A DNA stretch of 64,000 nt from Vesta saturnalis. Taxonomy: Eukaryota; Arthropoda; Insecta; Coleoptera; Lampyridae. Numbering within the stretch: position 1 is the stretch's first letter; each line of letters opens with the position of its first letter. Where the stretch lies: NCBI GenBank assembly GCA_036346205.1, contig JARFJB010001965.1, forward strand, positions 4,077,001-4,141,000, written 5' to 3'. Shown here piece by piece: positions 22,218 to 32,772 of the stretch. Below the pieces are notes generated by a model. That model was not told the DNA's origin, searched no databases, and worked only from the letters and a program-made list of their open reading frames with translations. Both the position numbers and the translations under genes were made by a program.

Positions 22218-24690
22218 AAATTACCTCATAATTAAGAAAAAAACTTCATTGTTGAAGGAATAATAAATAACATATGCATATAAAATTTCTTATTATGTCC
22301 CAAATTTAGTTGTTATGGAGCACCTAACACATTGTTTTGTTTACATCCCTTTGTGTGTTTTTTTGTCAAATTCTGTGTTTAGCACAAAAGAAAACAGCAA
22401 AATTTAAATATTTCATTTATATTGTAGGTATCATTTATGTTCCTCTAATATTTTAAATACTTCATCAGTTAGTACAATAGATGTTTAATGAAAATAGGTG
22501 TTTATTATCTACTAATTTACTTTTTATGTTGTGTCCAGAAATGGGCGGATAAACTCAATGATACGTTTATTTTGATTATTTGAAATAATTTTAGCCATTT
22601 ATTTTTTATTCCGTGGTCTAATCTACGATGGATAGTTTCCCAGATACAGTACCTCGCATTCTTAGTTGGCCACCCTGTACAATATATTTTTATCATATGA
22701 CAACCCACACTAGGTGGACTTTATATGCTAGAATAAGTACAAACAGACGTTAAACGAAATTCGACTTTATACGAGTGGATGGGGATTTTAAGACCTTTAG
22801 GATGCTAAATCCCGAGATATTCGAACAATAATTTTATTTAAATTTGACAGCACAGCTTAAATTTGAAAATAACCTAGAACATTGACGATGTTTTGCTGGT
22901 ATTCAAAATTACTAACTATATGAACCAATAACGACATACGTTTTAAAATCTTAAACCATGCTTTACTAAAATATGAGTCATGACACCTCTCGCGTCTCGC
23001 CTGCCCGACCATAGCCAATTTATTCGAAATGTTTTGTATATTACACATGGATTACCAGCTTTATTATAGATCGTGCGGTTTCACGACTCATACCTCCCTA
23101 TTACCATTACTACTACTCCACTAGTACTTGTATATTACAACAATTATTAGTATAAGAAAGTCACATTATCCCATATGAAGTTTTGTTTCAAACACTGATA
23201 AATTCAGTAATTTCGTTGAAAATCATTTTGGGAAAAATTTTGATTTAAATTACAGAGCATCTAGGTACTACAACCATTTTTATGTTTGTCATTTATTTTT
23301 AATGTTATGACGTCATTGCCATTTTTTAAACGGCAACCTATAATTTTTCTTATTGATTTCGAGAGTAGGAACTTTTAGTTATATTTTAATAATATAAAAT
23401 TTTCAGGCTATTACAGATCAAAAAACTTGAGAAAAAAATCTTAAATTTCAAAATATGAAAAGCTTAACTTAACAAAATTGCTTCTAGTGGGCTGAATTTG
23501 GCGAAATGTCGCTGGCGAAAGATTCGATTTCAATTTTCATTTTGAAAGAAAAACTGAACACCTCAAAAATAAATGACTCAACATGAAAATTATAGTAATA
23601 TATGCCTTGCAACTTAAATCACTCCAGATTTTTTTCTATAAAATTTAATTCAAGGAACATATTGAATTTATTCATTACTTTTTTTGACATTGCAAATGTA
23701 TTATTATGTACATGTATTTTAAATTTTTTGACCGATGAAACATTTTATTTCATTGAAATTCGAAATTATTAAACACTTTAAAAACTAAGTACATATACAC
23801 ATTATATATTACGCACAGGTAAATTTTGTACCTATACGAAACTAGGAATCGTTTGTTGTTACAAGTAAAAATTCTCGGAGACCGCAAATGTAACAGAATA
23901 CTACACAACATATCAATTTTATCACTTTCCTGTATTTCGCGTGAAACGTAACCTACGCCCGCACATTCAAGCGTAAGGAAACATCTCGTATATGCAGCAT
24001 TTGAAGTCTGATGTTATTTAAAACAGAAGAATCCCTTAAGGGACGTTTACCGGTCGACCGCAATGTTTGGAAACTGAGCGCAGCCCTTAACGTTCGTGAT
24101 GCTTATACTGTTTTATTGCACGATCGTATTGAATTCAATTAAAATAAATTAATTTCTACTATAAAATGAAAAGTCGGTAAGTATTGACTTGCCGACGTAT
24201 TGAGCCTATCAACTGGTAAACAGATCATACCGTTTTGGAAACAAATATTGTAAATAAACAAAAATGCTCGATCGTGCAAAAAATTTATTTAGGTATAACT
24301 ACATGATTTAAGTTTCCCATTTTACCGCAAACCCTGTACGTAGAAAAGAAACTGTATTAGTAGAATGGGGCCAGCATCGACGCCTTTGATCCGGACCTTT
24401 GGGTGGGGACAGAATAGGACAAATCCTACGCGCATGCGCCCTGTGTAGTTTTTAATTCCAGTCATTTTCAACCCCCTCATGACGTATTTATGATCCGCAC
24501 CCCGTAATTAGGGCCCTTTTGGCAGTAGTAAGAGTTTTTTTGTAGTCCAACCTTAGAGGACTATCTGATTGATCGTGCGAACAGATTTTTAATCACAATT
24601 CAATTTTAAGTGTTAAAACAATATAGAAATAAATTGAAAATACAGTACCTAACGGTTTCCCGAATCATTAACATAAATTAATTATTTTCT
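22218..24690. other. AT-rich DNA with one possible transposon end
   Basis: No gene recognised in about 2.5 kb. At 22660-22677 TTGGCCACCCTGTACA resembles the ACCCTGTA outer end of Tc1/mariner-type repeats elsewhere in the window, so a solo terminal repeat may occupy about 22510-22680. The terminal repeats of the Mutator/YqaJ element were not identified. Confidence 0.35.
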
Positions 24691-24691
24691 G

Positions 24692-24930
24692 GATTACCCC
24701 AGTTATGTAACCGCAATAACAACCTTTCACTATTCCGCTACTTGTGACATACTTGGAAAAACCGTAATTAGCTAATTACTGGAATGGCAAACAGACCTTG
24801 AACACACAATTAGAATATTCATATTCTTGCGTGTATGGCATGGGGATTTCCCAGTAATGTAACCAACAATAACATGCTTTCACTATTCAAATACCTCTAA
24901 GGTGTTTGGAAAAACCAGGTAATTACGTAA
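24692..24930. repeat. Two-copy direct repeat, ~150-bp period
   Basis: Blocks at about 24692-24770 and 24842-24925 share the CCCAGT(T/A)ATGTAACC motif, CAATAACA, CTTTCACTATTC and CTTGGAAAAACC / GTTTGGAAAAACC followed by GTAATTA. They are diverged copies of one unit in the same orientation. Confidence 0.65.
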
Positions 24931-24968
24931 AGACAGACAAGTCGACTTTTATTTCCAATTTTGATAAT

Positions 24969-25140
24969 TGCTTCTGCCAACCTTATCCGATTAAAAACAA
25001 AAATTGCACAGGATCTTGATGTGAAATCACCTTCTACCAACCTTATTCTATTTAATGCAAAAACAAAATCAAGATGCAAGTCTAAGATGTTGATTTGAAA
25101 TCAGCTTAGGCCAACCTTATTCAAATTAATACAAAATCTG
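24969..25140. repeat. Three-copy short tandem repeat (~60-75 bp)
   Basis: CTTCTGCCAACCTTATCCGA (24970), CTTCTACCAACCTTATTCTA (25030) and CTTAGGCCAACCTTATTCAA (25105) each start a unit, and the first two units end with GATCTTGATGTGAAATCA or GATGTTGATTTGAAATCA. The third unit is shorter. No coding frame is kept. Confidence 0.7.
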
Positions 25141-25283
25141 TTTCTTAATTCTCTATTTGAATACCGCATAATATACAGGATGTGTATTTAAAAAACGGAA
25201 ATTTTACTGTTAGCCAAAGTTCGCAACTCTGTAACGCAATTCAGGCATTCTAAATTGGCTTCTATGAAAGTTGGTTTCACAAA

Positions 25284-25566
25284 ACATAAACACAAGCATA
25301 ATAAGCATAAGCATAAGCATAAGCATAAGCATAAGCATAAGCATAAGCATAAGCATAAGCATAAGCATAAGCATAAGCATAAGTACAAGCACAAGCATAA
25401 GCATAAGCATAAACACAAGCACAAGCACAAGCATAAGCATACGCATACGCATAAGCACAAGCACAAGCACAAGCACAAGCACAAGCACGCACACGCACCC
25501 ACACACACACACGCACACGCACACGCACACACACACCCACACATACACACACACACACACACACAC
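25284..25566. repeat. Graded microsatellite (CATAAG)n to (CACAAG)n to (CA)n
   Basis: The run starts as CATAAG hexamers, passes into CACAAG hexamers with a few CATACG, then CACACG, and ends as plain CA with scattered CG. The long open frames on both strands (Lys-His, Cys-Val, Thr-Ser repeats) are a by-product of the period-6 repeat and not genes. Confidence 0.95.
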
Positions 25567-25599
25567 GTGCCTATAACTGTCTTATGAGAAATACTTCGG

Positions 25600-26280
25600 C
25601 ATTGCGTCAATATACGAACAATTTTAGGTTAGGTCAATATATGTACAATAATTAGGTTAGATTAACAAAAGCAAAATTTTAGGTAATGTCAATACACGTA
25701 CAATATTACGTTGGATTAATAAACGCGAAATAAAATAAAAGATAAAATAAAATTTTGACAGTAACATTTTTATTTTGCCAAAACTTCGGTTGATATTTAA
25801 AGAAAACCGCTTACTGGATTAACACAAACATCAATGATGTATTATTTTAATATGGTGAAATTAATTAAAATAGGTAAAAATCAATCGAATGTTAAGTTCT
25901 CCAACATTTTGAATCGTTAACGGCGTATATATCCATGTTTTATTCATATGTTTGCTAATATTTCCAGTTTAAAGATAGATATGCAATTGCGGTTTTCACC
26001 AGTTCCTTTTCTAACTATGTAAATATTTCGTCGCAAATATGCCAGTTTTTCAGATAGCGCCCTCTAGCGATACAAGTAAGGTAAAAGATGAAACATCAAA
26101 GCTCTTCTAAAAGAGATCAAGTTCACTCAATTCGGTTACGTCAAACTGGAGTTATGATGAGCATTTTTCAAAATAAAGATGTAACCTTCCCCCCACCATT
26201 TCATTTGACAAATGACAAAGATGACACCTGTTGAGAAAACTCTGAACGTTACAATAATAATATTCTTGGCGTACTTTTCC
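25600..26280. other. AT-rich DNA, no gene recognised
   Basis: Contains three loosely repeated TTAGGT...GTCAATA blocks at 25620-25700 (each followed by GTACAAT) and otherwise nothing identifiable. Confidence 0.4.
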
Positions 26281-26340
26281 TCGTAATTTTTTGAGAAAAT
26301 CATACCCGTCGTCTCAGAGACGTGAACGTATTTTCTAGCG
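26281..26340 (-). repeat. piggyBac-like terminal repeat (leftward)
   Basis: Read on the minus strand from 26340: CGCTAGAAAATACGTTCACG, then TCTCTGAGACGACGGGTATG and ATTTT. It aligns with the element end at 26422 (CCCTAGGATGCACAAACCGG, GTCTCTCAGGCCCGGGTAG, ATTTT). The element body would extend to lower coordinates. The outer TTAA is not preserved here. Confidence 0.5.
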
Positions 26341-26417
26341 ATTTCTGTCAGCCACTTTTATTCAAAATATTTTTTTCTAAAGCTGTGAGATGATTAGTGT
26401 CTGAGATACAGAATCTC

Positions 26418-26480
26418 TTAACCCTAGGATGCACAAACCGGGTCTCTCAGGCCCGGGTAGATTTTAGTTACTCATAATTT
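26418..26480 (+). repeat. piggyBac-like terminal repeat (rightward) with TTAA
   Basis: TTAA at 26418-26421 is followed directly by CCCTAG, the canonical junction of piggyBac-type elements, then GGATGCACAAACC and the imperfect palindrome GGGTCTCTCAGGCCCGGG. The element body would run to higher coordinates, but no piggyBac transposase was found in the following kilobases. Confidence 0.6.
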
Positions 26481-26619
26481 ACCTAAAATAATTTCAATCG
26501 GCTCTAAACACGTCTTCATTCAACACACACTTGATTAAAAAAACATTCAAGTTTATTTACAAATCGAAAAATAAATCTTTTCCATTAGGTGTATTTACAT
26601 AAACCGGGTCTACGAATAA

Positions 26620-26845
26620 AGTCCTTGCCCTTATCAGTCTATATACTTTGAGGTATCTTTTCGCATCTTTGAAAAATAACCGAGAATACGTCGATTATAG
26701 AACACGTAGTTTTTCAGCTTCAGAGATCGTGTCCACGCCATCTTGCTAAATACATCGATAACCGTCCGTATATAGTTATACCCGTCATTATATTTACTTA
26801 TATTTCTCATACCGCAAAGACCCCGCCTGTCATAACTCAAAAAAA
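26620..26845 (-). pseudogene. Retroviral-type integrase fragment (Polinton-like)
   Basis: The minus-strand frame contains KYNDGYNYIRTVIDVFSKMA followed by WTRSLKLKN, the first-aspartate block of the rve integrase core (normally GYxYxLTVIDVFSKYAW). This form is typical of Polinton/Maverick and related insect integrases. A frame change follows and the second aspartate block is not visible. Only about 65 codons remain, with no other Polinton gene near it. Confidence 0.6.
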
Positions 26846-26849
26846 AATG

Positions 26850-28255
26850 TTACAATATACCTAATTCGAGTAAATTTCTCACGACAGGTTTATGTATAGT
26901 GTACGCTACTTGTTTCTGTAACCGCGCTGTAATATCTTACCTAGAGGTCTGTTTATAAATCTACGTTCCTTTTTGACAGGGGTATTTCTGCTAAGACAGA
27001 GCTTGTATGTAAAACAGGCTTATGTGAGGGTATGACAACCCCGTTATCGGTAAAACCCGAAAATTTTAAAATAGTACTCTAATAAGCGGTCAGCATGCAT
27101 GCTTAACCTTATTATAAAATCTAAAGCCGTTTTTTTTCACAGAGGTATTTCTGATGAGACAGAACTTTTATGTATGTAAAATAATAGAGGTGAAATCTAG
27201 CTTAAAGAAGAAGACACAGGCAATTCGCTGCATACAGTACAATATTAAATAACCTGTTTGTGCAAATATATATTTGGTTTTGGCAGATGACGGTTTACAC
27301 GAGGAGTTTGATAGACATTTTATTCTGAGTTAGTAATTTAATTTAATTATACAGCTTCGCAATTGCATTGCATCTCTCTAACTAATCCAGTCTGTGATTG
27401 ATAAGAGCCCAGATATATACATGTACGTAAATATGTACAGTGTTTATTATTACTGTTTACGTCCAGTTGCGAAATCGTACATTCGCTTTTGTATAACAGC
27501 AAGTTAATTACCTGATTACGCAATACCCATTAACTGTTTTATTATCATTATATAGAATTTAGCAGCGTATTTAAAATCAATTGTATATGTTATCTTTATC
27601 TTGATTAGATTCTTTAATATTAGAAATAATCCAACTGCTTATTAGCTTTACAAAATATACCAAAATACGATCTTCACGCGGGCATATAAAAAATGGCTGC
27701 CAAGGCGTCCCAGGGCCACAAAAATCCAAGATAGTAAAATTTAAAAATGTTTGTAAACACATTAATTAACACGACGTCGACTGATTGCCACTTTCCAATT
27801 CATAATAAAGTTGTATAACTGTTTAATAATAAACACATATTAAGAATCCCGCGAACAGATCCCCGTCTTATAAGACAAGGACCCCTTATTAGAATACAAC
27901 CCCCCAATGCATAAATAAATTAGGTCACAATCTGTGGATGGGATTATAAAAAAATTTAATAATTATGCAATCACCTTTGACAAAAACAACCCTAATCTTT
28001 TATTCTCAGAACACTGCGTGCGCACGCATTTACCTACCCTCCAGGGGATGAACTGTTAAAGAATTTCTTAATATACAAAAGGGTCCTAATTATGGTGAAA
28101 ATTCCATCAAGGGGTTGAAACAGGCATCCGAAAAAACCATAGGGGTGAAAAAATACGATCCCCACGTGGACATATAAAAAATGACAAGTGCCCCAGTGGG
28201 CGGGGCTTGCGACGTAAAAAAAGTGGAGGAGAGGGTGTCTCCTTACTACTACTAA
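26850..28255. other. Unassigned DNA with two dispersed internal repeat pairs
   Basis: GGTATTTCTGCTAAGACAGA (26979) and GGTATTTCTGATGAGACAGA (27141) head similar 55-base blocks. ATACGATCTTCACGCGGGCA followed by TATAAAAAATGGC (27664) and ATACGATCCCCACGTGGACA followed by TATAAAAAATGAC (28152) form a second pair. No gene recognised. Confidence 0.4.
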
Positions 28256-28259
28256 TAGA

Positions 28260-29225
28260 GACGGCCGTTTACAAAATCGATATACAAATTACTAATACTG
28301 ACTTGAAGGAATGTTCAGTACGTAATTGAGTTTTCTTGTGAATAGTGCTGTTCTATTTTTGTGCGTTGAAGGTGAGCATATCTAACTTGCATTAATTATT
28401 GTACAAATAATTGCTGTTCTTAACGATATGATGTATGATTACATGAGATGTTAAAGGTATTTTAAGCAGTGTTATGTTAATGTGTACTAAGAAGCCTACG
28501 AATGTTAGATGTGGCGGTTTGTATCTATAATTGCTTGATACGCGCGATGTGATGATGCGTGGTAATTAATGTGCGTTCGTACGTGCAGTTTAAATACTGC
28601 CGGTCCCGTAACTATTAGGGATGATTAGAACCAGATCGACGTTAGAAGGCCTCCTGTATCTCGTGGGGGTTACGTTCTGGCACAGGGTCAGTATCCGCGT
28701 AGCATGTGGCCTTGGTCTGTCGTTAGAATACCTCTGTATTGCATGGGGGGATACGCATTTGGTCTGGATTCCTAATCTTGATAACTGCTTGCTGAGCGTC
28801 TCGACCGACGTTAGAAGGCTTCCTTTATCTCATTGGGGTTACGTTCAGGCAAAGGGTCAGTATCCAGGCCGTGTAGCATGTAGCTCTTGTCTGTCGTCGG
28901 AAGACCCTTGCAGGCCCTTCTCTTTGAGGAGGGTGGTTTAATGCACAGGAGGATACGTGGTCGGTCTTTATAGGACCTTCCCCAACGTTGGAAGTCTTCC
29001 ATTAATTCATTGGAGTTACGTATTCGGAGGATACGTGTATGGGGGTAGAAGGGCCTGGAGTAGGAAGATCCTCAGATTCATTACCCAATGTTCTCCTGAC
29101 AGGAAAACACAGAACACAGCTATTGCGTTCAATAGCTGATTGGCCTTAGAATTGTACAATAACCTAAAAATTTTTAAACAATAATGTAATGTATATGTAT
29201 GAATAAATAAAGTTTTACTTCAATC
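28260..29225 (+). ncRNA. Candidate spliced non-coding transcript
   Basis: A possible first exon ends in GCGTTGAAG with a good donor GTGAGC at 28372. Acceptors are available at 28588 (CGTGCAG) and 28618 (CTATTAG). The following segment to 29200 is GC-richer than its surroundings, lacks a convincing conserved protein, and ends in AATAAATAAAG at 29202, a double polyadenylation signal. The open frame of about 106 codons at 28621 does not resemble a known protein. The call is based on architecture only and could equally be a transposon fragment. Confidence 0.25.
28625..29060 (+). repeat. Three diverged ~175-bp tandem units
   Basis: GACGTTAGAAGGCCTCCTGT (28638), GACGTTAGAAGGCTTCCTTT (28806) and AACGTTGGAAGTCTTCCATT (28983) each begin a unit, followed by CTC(G/A)T(G/T)GGGG(T)TACGTTC-type sequence (TCATTGGAGTTACGTATTC in the third) and, in the first two, CA(G/A)GGTCAGTATCC and TAGCATGT. 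The period is about 170-180 bases. The units lie inside the candidate transcript at 28260-29225. Confidence 0.7.
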
Positions 29226-29770
29226 ATTTTGTTTCTATACTGACTATACGTGATTTCCTGTTTTGGTTTTTAGCGAAGTTGACAAATATTTTTTAATGAA
29301 ATGTGTTACGTTAGTATTAAGTTGTAAAAATCAATAAAAAATAGTCGTGCCTATCCTAAATTTACGGAAGAATATATTAGTGAAAGCGATTACTATTCTC
29401 CATTATTGTATCCGCATTATTAACATTAGCAACATTTTCTTATACCTAATTGTTTATTTATAATATTTTGAGTAAGGATCCATTTCGCTACTTTGACTAT
29501 ACTTGTTTATGCGTATTCACTATTTTTCTATTACTAATGGACAAAAAGTATTTTATTATATATCAACACCTTTAATTATGATAATACGTAAAAGTAAGAA
29601 ACACAATTAAACGCAAACACTGTTTTCGTCTATAGTTGATTTTAACAATTGAAATACAGAATTCTCGAATACGAAAATATACATAAACATAACAATCAAA
29701 TACGGATATATCATCACAATTGAAATCAATACTTAATTTAATCAAGTTTTTCATTCAAAATACATTCTTA
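29226..29770. other. AT-rich DNA, likely intron of minus-strand host gene
   Basis: No gene recognised. It directly follows, in minus-strand transcription, the donor site of the exon at 29772-29944, so its right end is intronic. Confidence 0.5.
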
Positions 29771-29771
29771 C

Positions 29772-29944
29772 CTGTATCCACGTCATAAGAACTCTGGCGA
29801 CGACAGGATCTGGAGGAGGTGGATTAGAATTACTTTGCAAGGCGGAAACCAGAAAACTAGCAGCGTCCTTTACCCCTGGTGGAGATAATGGCGGACTGAC
29901 AAACCCATAATCAGGCGAATTGGATGCCGCAGTACTGATGTTGC
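29772..29944 (-). CDS. Internal exon of an unidentified host gene
   Basis: This 173-nt minus-strand segment has a clean acceptor (TTATTTATAG before 29944) and a strong donor (CAG|GTAAGAATG after 29772). Between them the frame is open with 57 complete codons after a 2-nt split codon, so the upstream intron is phase 1 and the downstream intron phase 0. The peptide reads NISTAASNSPDYGFVSPPL, then SPPGVKDAASFLVSALQS, and NPPPPDPVVARVLMTWIQ. It is proline- and serine-rich first and then amphipathic, with unbiased codon use and none of the decay seen in the transposons around it. I do not recognise the protein. It is the only strong evidence of a host gene in the window, implying introns of many kilobases on both sides. 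Confidence 0.75.
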
Positions 29945-29949
29945 CTATA

Positions 29950-30905
29950 AATAAAAAAAAACAAGTTATTAATAGACATTATTAATATTAATGGATGGTT
30001 AATATATACATGAAAAATGCGAATTTTCTATGTGAAATACTGTTTCTCAAGTGTTCAATCTTCAAAATGTCTAAATAAATAGAGTTCAATTTAGATTTTT
30101 CAAACTAATATCTACTTATTTTTAAATTTTATTACCTACATGAATAGTCAAAATACTGTGAAATGGTTAAAGATCTGCCGTTTGGTCGATTATCATAAAA
30201 ATGCCTTAACTTTTTTAACGTAATTTTTTTAATTTGCATTTTAGTTATTATAAATGATACCGATAATATCATACAATTTTTTAAATAGCAACAAACATAT
30301 CCAGAATACCTTTTTAAAGTATGTTTAATTCAATTTCGACAGTTCGTTTTTACGATTTGAACAGCGGATTAAAAAATACATTTTAATAGTATACGTAACA
30401 TTTTGTTCACTATAAACAATTTTATTTTAATTTACCCCTTTTTTACGAATCTAAATTTCCAAGTAGCAGCTGAATCTCATTTTTCAAAATAAGGTGATCC
30501 GACGTAATTTATTTTCAGATATCGAAGAAACTGCATTAATGGGGTAATGCATAAATTCTATGATATTGCATTGTTAACGTTTATAATAATAAATGATAGC
30601 CCTGACATTTGGTTATAAGTTTGTTATAATGTTATAGTTACAATATTCTCACGCGTGCGTGCAATTTAGCAATTTATCATTTGCGTGTGATGAGCCAGTA
30701 TGAATTAATAAATACCTAATATCGCACGGTTGTTCATAAAAAACTTTATAACTACAGGAATTTGCTAAAATAGGCAATTTGTTTTTAAATATGCTTGGAA
30801 CCTTATTCTCATCCTCGTTTTCATTCTTTTTGTAATATTTACTTAATGGTTTAAGATTTGGTGTTCTATATGAATTGTAGTGCGTCAATGTGAATTAGCG
30901 GCTAT
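29950..30905. other. AT-rich DNA, likely intron of minus-strand host gene
   Basis: Directly upstream (in minus-strand sense) of the exon at 29772-29944. The only thing noted is the polypyrimidine tract at the acceptor. No coding or repeat structure recognised. Confidence 0.5.
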
Positions 30906-30906
30906 A

Positions 30907-32040
30907 CTTTGCAAAGTAGAAAAAAATGTTTCATACAAAAGTTGCTTCCATTCAAGTATGCTATAACCTAAAAATATTTTGGTATATACAGAGTGTTCCA
31001 CAACAGCGGTACATATTGAAATATTTGTACTTTTAGATAAAACATTAATTTATGAGTTTGTAACTCCGCGTGTAGTTAGTGCAGCCATTGATCTTTTAAG
31101 AAATATTGTGACTTATTTAATTTTTATATAGGGTGTACCAGAAATATGAATTTATAGTTTTTTTTGTTCTAAATGTAAATATATAATCTTATCTTAAATA
31201 TAACACCCTGTAAATTATTACATTATTCGGAAGAAAATTGAAAGCCCTACATGTTTTGTAATAAGGAAATTTTATCTATCTGCAACGGTTTTTGAAATAT
31301 TTCCAATTCTCAAGATTTTTATTTTAATTCTGCATGGTATAATCAATGTGTATCCTGTATAATACTAGGTATATTGACCAGAGAACGATCATAACAGATG
31401 GCATATTTAAATAAATGGTAAAATGTATTGACTTTTGTATTACTTAGGCGAGTGAGAATGTAATTTCATAAAAGACTTTTAATAGATATAAAAATAATAC
31501 TCAGAAAAAAGAAACTTTTTTAAAAAGTACGCTTTTATTACGTGTAAAAAAGGAGACAATCATTCTTTTCACTGCACCAAAATGTGATCAAAAATCTTTA
31601 CGACTATAAAATAAAAGCGTGGGGCGCTCATATTATAAACATGTGACGGAGAGAATTGAATACAATATGTTTAATAGAAATTGGTTGATTTTCAGAGTAG
31701 AAACGAAATCCGTAGTGAAAACTAGACCATTCCACTTAAAATAAGAAAGATGGGTTATGTACCGCTGTTATGGAACACTATATGTGAAAATATTTTTCAT
31801 ATTACTTCTTAAAAGATCAATGTGTGCACTAATTACATGCGGAGTTACAAACTCATAGATGGTAGTAACCTTAAAATAAATTTTTGAACTACGGCGAAAA
31901 ATGATAATTTTTTATCTAGTACAAATATTTCAATATGTACCGCTATTGTGGAACACTCGGTATATACGAAAATATTTTTAGATTATAGCGTACTTGAATT
32001 CAAGCAACTTTTGTATAAAACATTTGTTCTACTGTGCACA
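30907..32040. mobile_element. Non-autonomous DNA element with ~200-bp TIRs
   Basis: The left arm (30907-31115) and right arm (about 31795-32040) are inverted copies: AGTAGAAAAAAATG / complement of CATTTGTTCTACT, ACAAAAGTTGCTT, TATATACAGAGTGTTCCACA / complement at 31950-31972, GCGGTACATATTGAAATATT, and GAGTTTGTAACTCCGC. The arms differ by an indel of about 50 bases. An additional internal copy of the end motif (GTACCGCTGTTATGGAACAC) lies at 31756. No transposase is present, so it would need help in trans. Confidence 0.7.
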
Positions 32041-32044
32041 GTTT

Positions 32045-32770
32045 GACGCTCCAATGAGCAACCCTGTACATGGGATTTTCTGAACTATAAAATAAGAGCA
32101 TATAGGGTAAAATAGAGAAAGACAAATAATATTTTGTTGAATTTGTTATTCCTCATCATGGGTTTGTTTTTAAGAACAATAAAGTTATTCTAAATCGATG
32201 TAGTACTTTTCTTTATTACTGGTTATAAGTTGAAAAAAAGTATTAAAAACAAAATAAAATTGATAAGGTTCACACATCTGAGATTCACTAGTTGTCTTTA
32301 TAAAAAAAATGTACAATAAAATTAGATAAATGATAAAATAAATAATAAATAAAACCAATCTACGCACTTTATGTATTTTTGTAGACTTAGGTAGCAGCAC
32401 ACCTTTCAGTTCTATTAATTTTCGCTTAAAATAAACGGATGAAATTTGGGAGGGAACATATAAACATAAAGACATATATGCATTTGATCTAAAATTGAAA
32501 CATTGAAAACACGAATCTGTCGCATACTGTAATAGCAAGGCTTGTTTACATCAAAACCTTAAAAATCCACAAATACTTTTCGTTTCAAGTGCTTCTTAAA
32601 TATATTTGTTTTTTAGGGTTGGAACGAAAACAAACGGTTACAGACCAGGTTGACCGTGGAACTTCATTAATTAACAACTCCTTCAATTTGTATTATGAAA
32701 GTGTTTGAAAGATTTCCATTATGATCATTGTGAGATTATTGATCCCGATGGACATATGGCTAGTATCACA
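32045..32770. other. AT-rich DNA, no gene recognised
   Basis: Nothing identifiable. The 117-codon minus-strand frame at 32185-32538 is hydrophobic and AT-driven and resembles no family. Confidence 0.4.
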
Positions 32771-32772
32771 GG

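Noticed and set aside
25284..25470. Regular repeat resembling a CRISPR array
   Set aside because: Six-base units with no spacers in a eukaryotic context; it is a microsatellite.
25188..25610. Long open frames on both strands with Lys-His, Cys-Val and Thr-Ser repeats
   Set aside because: They are by-products of a hexamer/dinucleotide microsatellite; no unique sequence supports a protein.
25624..25660. TTAGG units as a possible insect telomere
   Set aside because: Only two adjacent units are present, which is expected by chance; no array.
28621..28941. 106-codon frame as a protein gene
   Set aside because: It spans two copies of a ~175-bp repeat in different frames, so the peptide is not repeated between units, which argues against coding.
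32185..32538. 117-codon hydrophobic minus-strand frame
   Set aside because: Composition-driven in AT-rich DNA, without a promoter, splice or family support.
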